DNA from: an uncultured Eubacteriales bacterium
GTDB lineage: Bacteria > Bacillota > Clostridia > Oscillospirales > Oscillospiraceae
Direction: 5' to 3'
NCBI GenBank assembly: GCA_900550585.1
Contig: URST01000012.1
Span: 1 to 38,104 of the forward strand
Length of the DNA: 38,104 bases
Part shown: piece after piece, positions 6,362 to 14,264 of the stretch
Position numbering within the stretch: position 1 is the first letter of the stretch
Layout of the letters: every line of letters begins with the position of its first letter
Made by a program: the position numbers and the translations under genes
Notes under the pieces: model-generated
Database searches by the model: none
What the model saw: only the letters and a program-made list of their open reading frames with translations
Told to the model about the DNA's origin: nothing

Positions 6362-8026
6362 GTGGAAGATACGAACAACATGTCTTCTGTGACTGTAAAC
6401 GGGGACGGTGCTGCCGTTCCGGAAAAGACCCCCATGCCCGGGGGGAAGAAGGCGGCGCTGATCGTCGGCATCGTGCTGGGCGTGCTGGTGCTGGCCTATC
6501 TGGCCGCCTGCGTGGTGACGCAGACCGTGTACGGCCATACCGCCTTCCCCCACACGGACGTGCTGGGGCTGGATGTGTCCAAGTGCACCGACCAGCAGAT
6601 CGAAGCACTGTGGGCGGAGAAGGGGCAGCAGCTCCTGCAGGACACCGCCGTCTCCCTGACGGAGGACGGCGCGTCCATCGGCGATGTGCCGCTGGAGACG
6701 CTGGGCGTCACCGTGACGCCGCAGGCCGCCGCCATCGCCGCCGGCGCGTCTCAGCGGTACGAGAGCTGGGGCGGCGGTGCGCTGGCCTGGCTGCGGGGCG
6801 GCTGGGCGTACATACAGAGCTGGTTTACCCAGACCTCCGCCGTGCCCCGGCTGGAGGTGGATGCCGCGTCGCTGGACGCCGCCTGTGACGATCTGGCCGC
6901 CAGCCTGAACTGCACAGTGGTGGACGGCGGATACCGTCTGGAAAAGGGCGAGGGCCTGTACATCACCAAGCCCGCCGACGGCCGCATGCTGGACGCGCAG
7001 AAGCTGGAGGGCGACCTGACCGCCATGCTGCAAAGCGGCGCGCTGACGCCGGTTGCGTGCACCTATCAGGAGAAGAAGGCCCAAACCGTGGACGTGCAGG
7101 CGCTCCACGACCAGCTGGCGGGAGACAAGGCGGAGGCCGTCTGCGACAAGACCACGGGCGAGCCTACGGAGTCCCGTGTGGGCGTGGCCTTTGACGTGTC
7201 TGCGGTGCAGGCGCAGCTGGACGCCGCCGCGCCGGGCGCGGAGTTCCTGGCGGACGCCCAGGTGGAGTTCCCCACCGTCTCCACCGAGGAGCTGCAGGAA
7301 TGCATGTTCCGGGACGTGCTGGGTACCTTCACCACCAAGTGCGCCGGGCCGTGGGGCCGGCACCAGAATATCAAGCTGGCCTCCGCCGCCATCAACGGCA
7401 AGATCTACAACCCCGGCGAGGAGTTCTGGTATAACTCCACGGTGGGACAGCGCACGGCGGCCCGCGGCTATCAGGAGGCCGGCGTCTACGAGGCCGGGCG
7501 CACCACCACCGGCATCGGCGGCGGCATCTGCCAGGTGTCCTCCACGCTGTACTACGCGGTGCTGCTCAGCGATCTGGACATCGTCCTGCGTTACTGCCAC
7601 ATGTTCAACCCCGGCTATATGCCCATCGGCTGCGACGCCACGGTGAGCTGGGGCGGGCCGGACTTCGCCTTCCGCAACAGCCGGGATTATCCCATCAAGA
7701 TCGTCACCTCCTACAACGACGACACCAACGAACTGACATGCACCATTCTGGGCACCAAGGTGGACGATCACTATGTGGTCATGACCAACGCGGTGCTGGC
7801 CAGCTACGACTATCAGACGGTCTATCAGGAGTCCCCCGACGTGGCGCCGGGCGAGGAGGTCATCGACCAGTACGGCCACACCGGCTACCACGTCCGCACC
7901 TGGCGGAACATCTACGACGGCGACGGCAACCTGCTGTCCAGCCGCGTGGAGGCCGACAGCCACTACGACGTGGGCAACAAGATCATTCTGGTGGCCCCCG
8001 GTTACCTGCCGGAGGACAATGCATAA
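6362..8026 (+). CDS. VanW-domain membrane-anchored protein (YoaR-like)
   Basis: A 554-residue protein with a cytoplasmic N-terminus, one transmembrane helix (about 31-53, AALIVGIVLGVLVLAYLAA) and a large extracellular part. The first extracellular region (about 55-300) resembles the putative peptidoglycan-binding domain of YoaR-like proteins, with two similar halves. The VanW domain (about 315-455) carries FTTKC, NIKLASAAINGKIYNPGEEFWYN and TGIGGGICQVSSTLYYAVLL. The role is unknown; VanW is an accessory gene of vanB clusters, but its domain is widespread in Clostridia without resistance genes, as here. I chose GTG 6362 because AAAAAGGAGGGG lies 9 nt upstream; the frame stays open to ATG 6263 inside noc, which would destroy the clean membrane-anchor start. 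It is monocistronic, with its own promoter and terminator. Confidence 0.88.
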   Translation: MEDTNNMSSVTVNGDGAAVPEKTPMPGGKKAALIVGIVLGVLVLAYLAACVVTQTVYGHTAFPHTDVLGLDVSKCTDQQIEALWAEKGQQLLQDTAVSLTEDGASIGDVPLETLGVTVTPQAAAIAAGASQRYESWGGGALAWLRGGWAYIQSWFTQTSAVPRLEVDAASLDAACDDLAASLNCTVVDGGYRLEKGEGLYITKPADGRMLDAQKLEGDLTAMLQSGALTPVACTYQEKKAQTVDVQALHDQLAGDKAEAVCDKTTGEPTESRVGVAFDVSAVQAQLDAAAPGAEFLADAQVEFPTVSTEELQECMFRDVLGTFTTKCAGPWGRHQNIKLASAAINGKIYNPGEEFWYNSTVGQRTAARGYQEAGVYEAGRTTTGIGGGICQVSSTLYYAVLLSDLDIVLRYCHMFNPGYMPIGCDATVSWGGPDFAFRNSRDYPIKIVTSYNDDTNELTCTILGTKVDDHYVVMTNAVLASYDYQTVYQESPDVAPGEEVIDQYGHTGYHVRTWRNIYDGDGNLLSSRVEADSHYDVGNKIILVAPGYLPEDNA

Positions 8027-8030
8027 CAGA

Positions 8031-8062
8031 AGGGGCGCGGGCCAATGGCCCGCGCTCCTTTC
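8031..8062 (+). terminator. Intrinsic terminator after the VanW-domain gene
   Basis: A very GC-rich stem GCGCGGGCC/GGCCCGCGC (loop AAT), extended by G-T, G-C and A-T pairs, followed by a short T-rich tail (CTTTCT). It begins 5 nt after the stop. The hairpin is strong but the U-tract is poor. Confidence 0.75.
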
Positions 8063-8128
8063 TCTGCCCCATTTCTTGCGATTTCCTTAAGTGTTTCCGC
8101 CGAACCCCTTAAATCGCGGCCCCACCCG

Positions 8129-8156
8129 TTGCGTCCCGCCGCAAAGCGGGTATAAT
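8129..8156 (+). promoter_or_regulatory. Predicted promoter of the alanine-racemase-like gene
   Basis: A perfect -10 TATAAT (8151-8156) with a weak -35 TTGCGT (8129-8134) at 16 nt. A CCCGC/GCGGG dyad (8135-8150) fills the spacer and could be an operator. The leader is about 30 nt and ends with GAGAGGAGG before the ATG. Confidence 0.6.
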
Positions 8157-8191
8157 CGTCGTACAGACCGACACGGAGAGGAGGCACAGCC

Positions 8192-9277
8192 ATGTGCAAG
8201 CTGGTGATCGACACCGGGGCGCTGGCCCGGAATCTGGAAAAGCTGCGGCATTATACCTCCGCCCGGATCATCGCGGTGGTCAAGGGCGGCGGCTACGGGC
8301 TGGGACTGGTGCCCTATGCCCGCTGGCTGACGGCGCAGGGTGTGGACATGCTGGCCGTCTCCTCCGCGGCGGAGGCTGCCGCCCTGCGGGACGCGGGCAT
8401 CACGGCGGATGTACTGATGCTGGCCTCCACCGCCCTGCCGGAGGAGGTATCCGCCCTGCTGGCCCGGAACGTCATCCTCACCGTCGGCTCCCTGGACGCC
8501 GCCCGGACGGTGTCCGCCGTAGCGGAGGAGCGGGGCGTCACCGCCCGCATCCATATCAAGCTGGACACCGGCATGGGCCGCTGCGGCTTCCTGCCCGGCG
8601 ATGTCCGGGAGGCCGCCGCGCTGCTGCGGTTCCTGCCCGCCCTGCGGGTGGAGGGCGTATTCACCCACTTTGCCGACGCCGCCGACCGGAAACGCACTGC
8701 CCGGCAGTACCGTCGCTTCGCCGCAGGCGTCCGCATCCTGCGCACCGCCGGCATTGACCCCGGCCTGCGCCATGTCTGCGCCTCCACCGCGTTCCTGCGG
8801 TATCCGGAGCTGCATCTGGACGCGGTGCGCCTTGGCTCGGCGCTGTTGGGCCGGCTGTCCGTGCCCGACCCGCTGGGGCTGGAGAAGATCGGCTGGCTGG
8901 AGACCCGGGTGGCGGAGCTGAAAACGCTGCCCGCCGGCTGGTCGGTGGGCTATACCGGCGCCTACCGCACCAGACGGGTGACGCGGCTGGCGCTGCTGCC
9001 GGTGGGCTACACCAGCGGCATCGGCGTGATGGAGGAACCCAACGCCCTGCGCCTGCGTGACCGGCTGCGCCGTGTGCTCCACGCCGGCCGCCGGCTGCTG
9101 CATACCGACGGCCTCACCGTCCGGATCAACGGACACAGCTGCCCGGTGCGGGGCGTGGTGGCCGCCGCCCAGCTGGAGGCGGACGTGACGGAGCTGCCCT
9201 GCGCTGTGGGCGACACGGTGCGCGTGGAGATACGCCCCAAATTCGTGGACAGCGGCATACCCCGCGAATACCGATAA
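8192..9277 (+). CDS. Alanine racemase-family PLP enzyme (divergent)
   Basis: A 361-residue fold-type III PLP enzyme with the Alr two-domain layout. The PLP lysine lies in AVVKGGGYGLG (K31; usually AVVKANAYGHG), the activating Lys in HIKLDTGM (K123), the pyridine-facing Arg in LDAVRLG (R213), and a Tyr (Y254, SVGYTG) at the place of the second catalytic base. Canonical Alr has G-R-V-[SC]-M-D in the C-terminal barrel, where Met-Asp shape the substrate pocket; here the aligned segment is GVVAAAQ (321-327), so both are Ala. Typical Alr makes D-alanine for peptidoglycan. This one may be a racemase with other specificity (D-Ser or another amino acid) or a weak enzyme, so I withhold the symbol alr. 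It stands alone, with no ddl, acpS or toxin-antitoxin partner. Confidence 0.85.
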   Translation: MCKLVIDTGALARNLEKLRHYTSARIIAVVKGGGYGLGLVPYARWLTAQGVDMLAVSSAAEAAALRDAGITADVLMLASTALPEEVSALLARNVILTVGSLDAARTVSAVAEERGVTARIHIKLDTGMGRCGFLPGDVREAAALLRFLPALRVEGVFTHFADAADRKRTARQYRRFAAGVRILRTAGIDPGLRHVCASTAFLRYPELHLDAVRLGSALLGRLSVPDPLGLEKIGWLETRVAELKTLPAGWSVGYTGAYRTRRVTRLALLPVGYTSGIGVMEEPNALRLRDRLRRVLHAGRRLLHTDGLTVRINGHSCPVRGVVAAAQLEADVTELPCAVGDTVRVEIRPKFVDSGIPREYR

Positions 9278-9318
9278 AAAAACAGTGCCGGACTCAACGG
9301 GTCCGGCACTGTTTTTTT
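9276..9318. terminator. Bidirectional terminator between the alr-like gene and prmA
   Basis: A perfect 18-bp stem (seven A:T pairs plus CAGTGCCGGAC/GTCCGGCACTG) encloses a 7-nt loop, with T-runs in both directions. It overlaps the alr-like stop codon and lies 9 nt beyond the prmA stop, so it serves both convergent genes. Confidence 0.95.
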
Positions 9319-9326
9319 CGTTGTTT

Positions 9327-10280
9327 TCACCGGCACAGGAAGCTGTACCAGCCCTCGGAGTCGTGCTGCTCGATGACAGTCCAGCCGTCGACGCGCAGCT
9401 TGGTAAAGACCTCCTCCGCCCGGTCGTCGATGATGCCGGAGCACAGGAACAGCCCGCCCTCCTTCAGGAAGGGCCGCACCTTGTCGGAAAGACCCATGAT
9501 AACGTCCGCCACGATGTTGGCCACCACCATGTCATAGCCGCCGCCGAACTCCGCCTGCAGGGCGCTGTCCGTCAGCACGTCGCCCCACCGCACGGTGTAG
9601 CGGTCTTTCCCCACGCCGTTGAGGGCGGCATTCTCATAGGCCACATCCACGCACTTCTCGTCGATGTCGCAGGCGAAGGCCTCCCTTGCGCCCAGCACCA
9701 GCGCGGCGATGGACAGGATGCCGCTGCCGCAGCCCAGATCCAGAAGCTTCTCGCCGCCCCGGATGTACTTGTCCAGCGCCTGTAAGCACAGGCGGGTGGT
9801 GGCATGGCTACCGGTGCCGAAGGTCAGTCCGGGATTCAGCACCAGCTTTACCCGTCCGTCGTCCCGGGCCTCCTCCCACTGGGGCACCACCAGCAGCCGC
9901 TCCCCGATCTCCATGGGCTTGTAGAACTTCTTCCAGTTGTTCTCCCAGTCCGCGTCGGCCACATTGTCGATGGTCAGCAGCAGCGGGCCGCACTCCGGAC
10001 GGGCCTTCTTCAGGTCGGACATGGCCATGCGCACCCGGGCGATGACATCCAGCGCCGCCTCGTTCCGCTCCAGATAGAACGTGACGCGGCTGACGCCGGC
10101 CTTTTCCCGCAGCAGCTCCTCGTCCACATAGTCCCAGTACTGCCGGTTGTGCTCCAAAAAGTCCTTGAAATCGGCCTCATCGTCGATCATGACGCCGGTG
10201 ACGCCCTGCTGCTCCAGCAGCGCCGTTACCGCATCCAGACCGGACGGCGAGGTGTCGATCTTCAGCTCCAGCCATTCCAT
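9327..10280 (-). CDS. prmA: Ribosomal protein L11 methyltransferase
   Basis: A 317-residue SAM-dependent methyltransferase. The N-terminal substrate-recognition domain (1-115) leads through a linker to the Rossmann core. SAM motif I is LLDLGCGSGILSIAA (179-193), preceded by NPGLTFGTGSHATTRLCLQAL (149-169), the PrmA-specific segment. Motif IV VANIVADVI (253-261) corresponds to the NxL/VA signature that positions the target amine. PrmA trimethylates Lys and alpha-amino groups of L11 and is usually dispensable. It follows degV by 28 nt with its own GGAGGG ribosome site, so the pair is likely one transcript ending at the 9276-9318 terminator. Confidence 0.96.
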   Translation of the reverse strand: MEWLELKIDTSPSGLDAVTALLEQQGVTGVMIDDEADFKDFLEHNRQYWDYVDEELLREKAGVSRVTFYLERNEAALDVIARVRMAMSDLKKARPECGPLLLTIDNVADADWENNWKKFYKPMEIGERLLVVPQWEEARDDGRVKLVLNPGLTFGTGSHATTRLCLQALDKYIRGGEKLLDLGCGSGILSIAALVLGAREAFACDIDEKCVDVAYENAALNGVGKDRYTVRWGDVLTDSALQAEFGGGYDMVVANIVADVIMGLSDKVRPFLKEGGLFLCSGIIDDRAEEVFTKLRVDGWTVIEQHDSEGWYSFLCR

Positions 10281-10308
10281 GTGCGTTCCCTCCGAATGTG
10301 TGATGGTG

Positions 10309-11181
10309 TCAGCGCTTGGTGCCCACGAAGAACAGACCCATGGTGTTGGGGCCGGTATGGCTGCCGATCACCGGGCCGATGTAGTTGATGTAGACCTCCT
10401 TCACGCCGTAACGGGCCTTCAGCTCCTCGGCCACGGCGCGGGCCTCCACCTCGCAGTCGGCGTGGCAGATGAACATCACCTGCTCGCTGGGCTCGATGCC
10501 CAGCTCCGCCACCTTGTCGATGAGGGCCTGCAAGCTGGCCTTGCGGCCCCGCGCCTTGCTGACAGGCACCAGCTTGCCCTCGTTGGAGGTGTGCATCACC
10601 GGCTTGATGGACAGCATCGTGCCCAAAAAGGCGGTGGTGGCGGACACGCGGCCGCCCATCTTCAGATAGTTCAGATCGTCCACGGTGAACCAGTGGTCGA
10701 CGTGGAGCTTGTTGTCCTCCACCCACTGCACCAGTTCCTCCGCGGACAGGCCCTCCCGCTTCTTCTGCACGGCCAGATAGATCAGCAGGCCCTGGCCCAG
10801 GGAGGCGGACAGGGAGTCCACCACATACACCCGGCTGTCGGGGAACTCGTCGGCCATGGTCTTGGCGGCGATGCACGCATTCTGATAGGTGGCGGACAGT
10901 GCGCTGGAGAAGTTGATACACACGATGTCCTTGCCCTGCGCCAGCACGGCGCGCATGGCGTCCTCAAACTGGCCCACATTGGCGGCGGAGGTGGTGCCCA
11001 GCACGCCGCTGCGGATGTTCTTGTAGAAATCCTCAAAGCTGATCTCGCTGCCGTCCAGCATATTGGCGTAGTCGCGGCCGCCCATATGTACGGTCAGGGG
11101 CACCACGTTCAGCTCCAGCTCCCGGGCCATGTGGTCGGTCAGGTCGCAGCAGCTGTCGGTCATGATGATATAGTCACGCAT
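10309..11181 (-). CDS. DegV family fatty-acid-binding protein
   Basis: A 290-residue DegV/FakB-type protein. MRDYIIMTDSCCDL at the start contains the TDSxxDL motif, SGVLGTTSAANVGQFEDAM resembles the family's TSqPs segment, and INFSSALSATYQNA, VVDSLSASLGQGLL and GRVSATTAFLGTMLSIKPV are the lipid-pocket and ligand-carboxylate segments. Homologues bind a fatty acid and, with FakA, present it for phosphorylation; a specific fatty acid cannot be read here and no fakA is nearby. The open frame extends upstream to 11283, but ATG 11181 has AAAGGAGG 9 nt before it and the promoter lies inside the extension. It is the first gene of a degV-prmA transcript. Confidence 0.92.
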   Translation of the reverse strand: MRDYIIMTDSCCDLTDHMARELELNVVPLTVHMGGRDYANMLDGSEISFEDFYKNIRSGVLGTTSAANVGQFEDAMRAVLAQGKDIVCINFSSALSATYQNACIAAKTMADEFPDSRVYVVDSLSASLGQGLLIYLAVQKKREGLSAEELVQWVEDNKLHVDHWFTVDDLNYLKMGGRVSATTAFLGTMLSIKPVMHTSNEGKLVPVSKARGRKASLQALIDKVAELGIEPSEQVMFICHADCEVEARAVAEELKARYGVKEVYINYIGPVIGSHTGPNTMGLFFVGTKR

Positions 11182-11222
11182 AGCAAAAGCCTCCTTTATC
11201 GGATGGGTATCCGTTTTGTCAC

Positions 11223-11238
11223 GATACCTCATGGTATC
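11223..11238. promoter_or_regulatory. Palindrome overlapping the -10 of the degV promoter
   Basis: GATACC-TCAT-GGTATC is a perfect 6+6 inverted repeat that covers the whole predicted -10, the position expected for a repressor site. The function is inferred. Confidence 0.4.
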
Positions 11239-11259
11239 ACGAAAACCGCCGTATGAAAA
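11231..11259 (-). promoter_or_regulatory. Predicted promoter of degV-prmA
   Basis: On the minus strand, TTTTCA (11259-11254), a 17-nt spacer, then TGA-TACCAT (extended -10; hexamer 11236-11231). It reads toward degV with a leader of about 45 nt. Confidence 0.55.
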
Positions 11260-11300
11260 GGGTAAAACGGAAAATTTGCACACAGTTCACAAACACGCCG

Positions 11301-12668
11301 TCATTTTCCCACGCAGAACCGGGAGAAGATGGTGTCCACCAGATCCTCCCGGATGCGCTTGCCGTTCAGCTCGCCCAGCGCCTCCAGCGCCGCCTCGCAG
11401 TCTGTCAGCACCACGTCCGGCGTCATGCCGATGCGCAGGGCGCCGCGGGCCTCCGCCACGGCGCTGAGGGCACGGGACACGGCATCGGCCTGCCGCGCGT
11501 TGGTCAGCAGCTCCCCGGCAGGCGTCTCCCCGGCGGGATACAGTGCCGCCACGGCGTCCGCCAGCGTGTCCAGCCCCGCGCCGGTCTGGGCGGAGATGCT
11601 CAGCACGTTGTCGAACCGGTCGGCCAGCCGCCCCACGTCCAGCCGCCGGGGCAGATCGCTCTTGTTCACCAGCACCAGCAGATGGGGCACGCTCTCCGCC
11701 GCCGCCATGGCCTGCTGGTCCTCCTCCGTCAGCTCCGCCGAGCCGTCCAGCACCAGCAGCGCCAGAGACGCCCGCTGCGCCGCCTGGCGGCTGCGCGCCA
11801 CGCCCATGGCCTCGATGCGGTCGCCGCTGTCGCGGATGCCGGCGGTGTCCGTCAGCCGCAGCAGCACGCCGCCCACCAGCACCTTTTCCTCCACGGTGTC
11901 CCGCGTGGTGCCGGCGATGTCGGTGACGATGGCCCGGTCATAGCCCAGCAGCGCGTTGAGCAGGGAGGACTTCCCCGCGTTGGGCCGCCCCAGAATGACG
12001 GCGGGCACGCCCAGCTTCAGCAGCTGTCCACGGGAGAACGTGGCCAGCAGCGCCTCCAGCTCCTGCTGGGAGGTGCGCAGCGTGTCCAGCATCTGCTCAC
12101 GCTGCACATCCTCGATGTCCTCGTCGGGGTAGTCCACCACGGCGTAGAACCGCGCCGCCATGTCCATCAAAGCGTCGTAGATACGGCCGATCGTCCGGCT
12201 CAGGGCGCCGTCCAGCTGGCACACCGCGTTCTTTGCCGCCTCCGCCGTCTCCGCGTCGATGAGATCGGCCACGGACTCCGCCTGTATCAGGTCCATCCGC
12301 CCGTTGAGGAAGGCCCGCCGTGTGAACTCGCCGCCCCTGGCCTGCCGGCACCCGGCGGCAAACAGCGCCGCCAATCCGGCGTTCAGCACCACCGGCGAAC
12401 CGTGGCAGTGCAGCTCGGCGCAGTCCTCGCCGGTGTAGCTGTCCGGTCCGGGGAACCGGACGCACAGCACGTTGTCGATGACGCCGCCGTCCGCGTCCAG
12501 CAGGTCGCCGTACACCATGCGGCGCGGCGTCTGCGCCCCGGCGGAGCGGCCGTTCCTGGCGCGGAATACCCGGTCCAGCGCGGTCAGCGTACCCGGCCCG
12601 GACAGGCGCAGGATGCCGATGGCGCTGGGCAGCTGGGGCGTGGCGATGGCGGCGATGGTATCGGACAT
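11301..12668 (-). CDS. mnmE: tRNA modification GTPase MnmE (TrmE)
   Basis: A 455-residue protein of normal MnmE length. The N-terminal dimerisation/folate domain (1-120) ends in GGEFTRRAFLNGRMDLIQAE. The helical domain is interrupted by a G domain: G1 GRPNAGKSS (227-235), G2 DIAGTTRD (250-257), G3 DTAG (274-277) and G4 NKSD (335-338). The C-terminus is FCVGK, the conserved CxGK Cys motif. With MnmG it makes the 5-carboxymethylaminomethyl modification at U34 of certain tRNAs. The frame stays open to 13028 through the terminator and into rnfB, but ATG 12668 is correct: MSDTIAAIATP is the conserved start and GGAGG precedes it. Usually mnmE lies near the origin with rnpA, yidC, jag and mnmG; none of these is here. 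Confidence 0.96.
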   Translation of the reverse strand: MSDTIAAIATPQLPSAIGILRLSGPGTLTALDRVFRARNGRSAGAQTPRRMVYGDLLDADGGVIDNVLCVRFPGPDSYTGEDCAELHCHGSPVVLNAGLAALFAAGCRQARGGEFTRRAFLNGRMDLIQAESVADLIDAETAEAAKNAVCQLDGALSRTIGRIYDALMDMAARFYAVVDYPDEDIEDVQREQMLDTLRTSQQELEALLATFSRGQLLKLGVPAVILGRPNAGKSSLLNALLGYDRAIVTDIAGTTRDTVEEKVLVGGVLLRLTDTAGIRDSGDRIEAMGVARSRQAAQRASLALLVLDGSAELTEEDQQAMAAAESVPHLLVLVNKSDLPRRLDVGRLADRFDNVLSISAQTGAGLDTLADAVAALYPAGETPAGELLTNARQADAVSRALSAVAEARGALRIGMTPDVVLTDCEAALEALGELNGKRIREDLVDTIFSRFCVGK

Positions 12669-12698
12669 AGGTGGAGCCTCCTTGCAGTCATTTTCCCC

Positions 12699-12729
12699 AG
12701 TATAGCACGGAAGGCAGGGAAAAAACAAG
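12699..12729 (-). promoter_or_regulatory. Predicted promoter of mnmE
   Basis: TGC-TATACT on the minus strand (hexamer 12704-12699) is an extended -10. A TTGTTT (12729-12724) lies 19 nt upstream, overlapping the T-tract of the rnf terminator. The leader is about 25 nt. Confidence 0.5.
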
Positions 12730-12756
12730 AGACACGCCAGTTGGCGTGTCTCTTGC
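12721..12756 (-). terminator. Intrinsic terminator of the rnf operon
   Basis: CAAGAGACACGCCA pairs with TGGCGTGTCTCTTG (12727-12756, almost no loop; effective loop AGTT). Reading on the minus strand it is followed by TTTTTT (12726-12721). It starts 13 nt after the rnfB stop. Confidence 0.92.
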
Positions 12757-12768
12757 TTTGTTGTGTGG

Positions 12769-13659
12769 TTACTCGGCCTTGGCAGCCTCAGCAGCGGCCT
12801 TGGCGGCAGCAGCCTTCTTCTCGGCAGCGGCCTTCTGCGCGGCCTTGAACTTCTCCTTCTCCTCGGGAGTGGGGATAGGCTCGATGGCGTTGCGCGGGCA
12901 GGCCTTGGCGCACATGGTGCAGTTCTTGCACTTGCTGTAATCGATGACGGCCACGTTGTCCACAACGTGGATGGCATCGAACTTACAGGTACGCTCGCAC
13001 ATACCGCAGGCGATGCAGCTGGAGGCACACACCTTGGTGACGGCGGGGCCCTTGTCCTTGTTGGAGCAGTTGACGAACACCTTCTGCTTGTAGGGCACCT
13101 CCACGATCAGGTGGTGCGGGCAGGCAGCGCGGCAGGCGCCGCAGTTGGTGCACTTCTCCTTGTCCACGACGGCCACGCCGTCCACGACATGGATGGCGTC
13201 GAACTTACAGGCCGCGGCGCAGGAGCCGAAGCCGAAGCAGCCGTAGCGGCAGGCCTTGGCGTCGCCGCCGCAGACCTTGGTGGCGGCCAGGCAGTCCTTC
13301 ACGCCGCGATACTCGAAGTTGTCCTTGGCGTTGCAGCCGCCGTTGCACAGCACATGTGCCACCATCTTGTCGCCGGAGGGAGCCTCCATGCCCATGATGG
13401 CAGCGATCTTGGCAGCGCCCTCCGCGCCGGCAGGCGCGCAGGCGGTGACAGGGGCCTTACCGGCCAGAATGGCCTCGGCGCAGCCGCCGCAGCCGGGATA
13501 ACCGCAGCCGCCGCAGTTGGCGCCGGCCAGACATGCCTGGATCTCAGGCAGGCGGGGGTCGACCTCGACCTCGAACACCTTGGCGGCGATCGCAAGGATC
13601 AGACCGAAGATGATAGCGAGGGCGCCCAGGACGACGACCGCATAGATCAGTGTAGTCAT
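12769..13659 (-). CDS. rnfB: Rnf complex subunit RnfB (polyferredoxin)
   Basis: A 296-residue RnfB of the long clostridial type. It has one N-terminal membrane helix (5-27), the Fe-S domain CLAGANCGGCGYPGC..C (about 43-61), then a run of ferredoxin-like cysteine clusters (CTNCGACRAACP, CIACGMCERTC, CKNCTMCAKACP). It accepts electrons from reduced ferredoxin and passes them into the membrane complex. Two ferredoxin segments share almost the same text, CKFDAIHVVD(G/N)VAV(V/I)D, encoded at about 13160-13212 and 12945-12990, a sign of internal duplication. The C-terminal 35 residues are an Ala/Lys/Glu-rich low-complexity helix of unknown role. It is the last gene of the operon. Confidence 0.96.
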   Translation of the reverse strand: MTTLIYAVVVLGALAIIFGLILAIAAKVFEVEVDPRLPEIQACLAGANCGGCGYPGCGGCAEAILAGKAPVTACAPAGAEGAAKIAAIMGMEAPSGDKMVAHVLCNGGCNAKDNFEYRGVKDCLAATKVCGGDAKACRYGCFGFGSCAAACKFDAIHVVDGVAVVDKEKCTNCGACRAACPHHLIVEVPYKQKVFVNCSNKDKGPAVTKVCASSCIACGMCERTCKFDAIHVVDNVAVIDYSKCKNCTMCAKACPRNAIEPIPTPEEKEKFKAAQKAAAEKKAAAAKAAAEAAKAE

Positions 13660-13673
13660 ATTCCTCTACCTCC

Positions 13674-14261
13674 TTACCAGACCTTCAGGCCGCTGAAGCC
13701 CATGAAGGCCAGCGCCATCAGGCCGGCAGTGACCAGCGCGATGGGGAAGCCGTCAAAGGCCTTTGGATTTTCGCTGGAGACTTCCAGCTGCTCACGGACA
13801 GCCGCGAACAGGAAGATGGCCAGCAGGAAGCCCAGACCGCCGGTGATGCCGTAGACCACGGACGCGATGAAGTTGTAATCGTTCTGGGTGTTCAGCAGGG
13901 CGACGCCCAGCACGGCGCAGTTAGTGGTGATCAGGGGCAGGTACACGCCCAGGGCGGTGTACAGGGTGGGGATGTTCTTCTTCAGGAACATTTCCACGAA
14001 CTGCACCAGACCGGCGATGACCAGGATGTAGGCCACGGTCTGCATGAACTCCAGGTGCAGGTCCACCAGGATAATGTTGACGCCGTAGCAGAACGCGGAG
14101 GCCAGACCCATAACGAAGGTCACGGCGGCGCCCATGCCGATAGCGGTGTCGATCTTCTTGGACACGCCCAGGAAGGGGCAGATGCCCAGGAACTGGGAGA
14201 AGATAAAGTTATTGGTCAGAATCGCGCCAAGAGAGATGGCGAGCAAAGTAGTCACACTCAT
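13674..14261 (-). CDS. rnfA: Rnf complex integral membrane subunit RnfA
   Basis: A 195-residue hydrophobic protein with about six membrane helices, of standard RnfA/NqrE length. ILTNNFIFSQFLGICPFLGVSKK (16-38) and the half-repeat around LITTNCAVLGVALLN carry the conserved Cys of the RnfA/RnfE inverted pair, which holds an intramembrane iron-sulfur centre in Rnf/Nqr structures. It starts 3 nt after the rnfE stop, with AAAAAGGAGG inside the rnfE end, and is followed 14 nt later by rnfB. Confidence 0.96.
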   Translation of the reverse strand: MSVTTLLAISLGAILTNNFIFSQFLGICPFLGVSKKIDTAIGMGAAVTFVMGLASAFCYGVNIILVDLHLEFMQTVAYILVIAGLVQFVEMFLKKNIPTLYTALGVYLPLITTNCAVLGVALLNTQNDYNFIASVVYGITGGLGFLLAIFLFAAVREQLEVSSENPKAFDGFPIALVTAGLMALAFMGFSGLKVW

Positions 14262-14264
14262 AGC

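Noticed and set aside
6362..8026. VanW-domain gene as a vancomycin resistance determinant
   Set aside because: No vanB, vanH, vanX, vanY or two-component genes are nearby. The domain is common in susceptible Clostridia, so only the domain name is reported.
12669..13028. N-terminal extension of mnmE up to 13028
   Set aside because: It crosses the mnmE promoter, the rnf terminator and the rnfB gene; the conserved MnmE start is at 12668.
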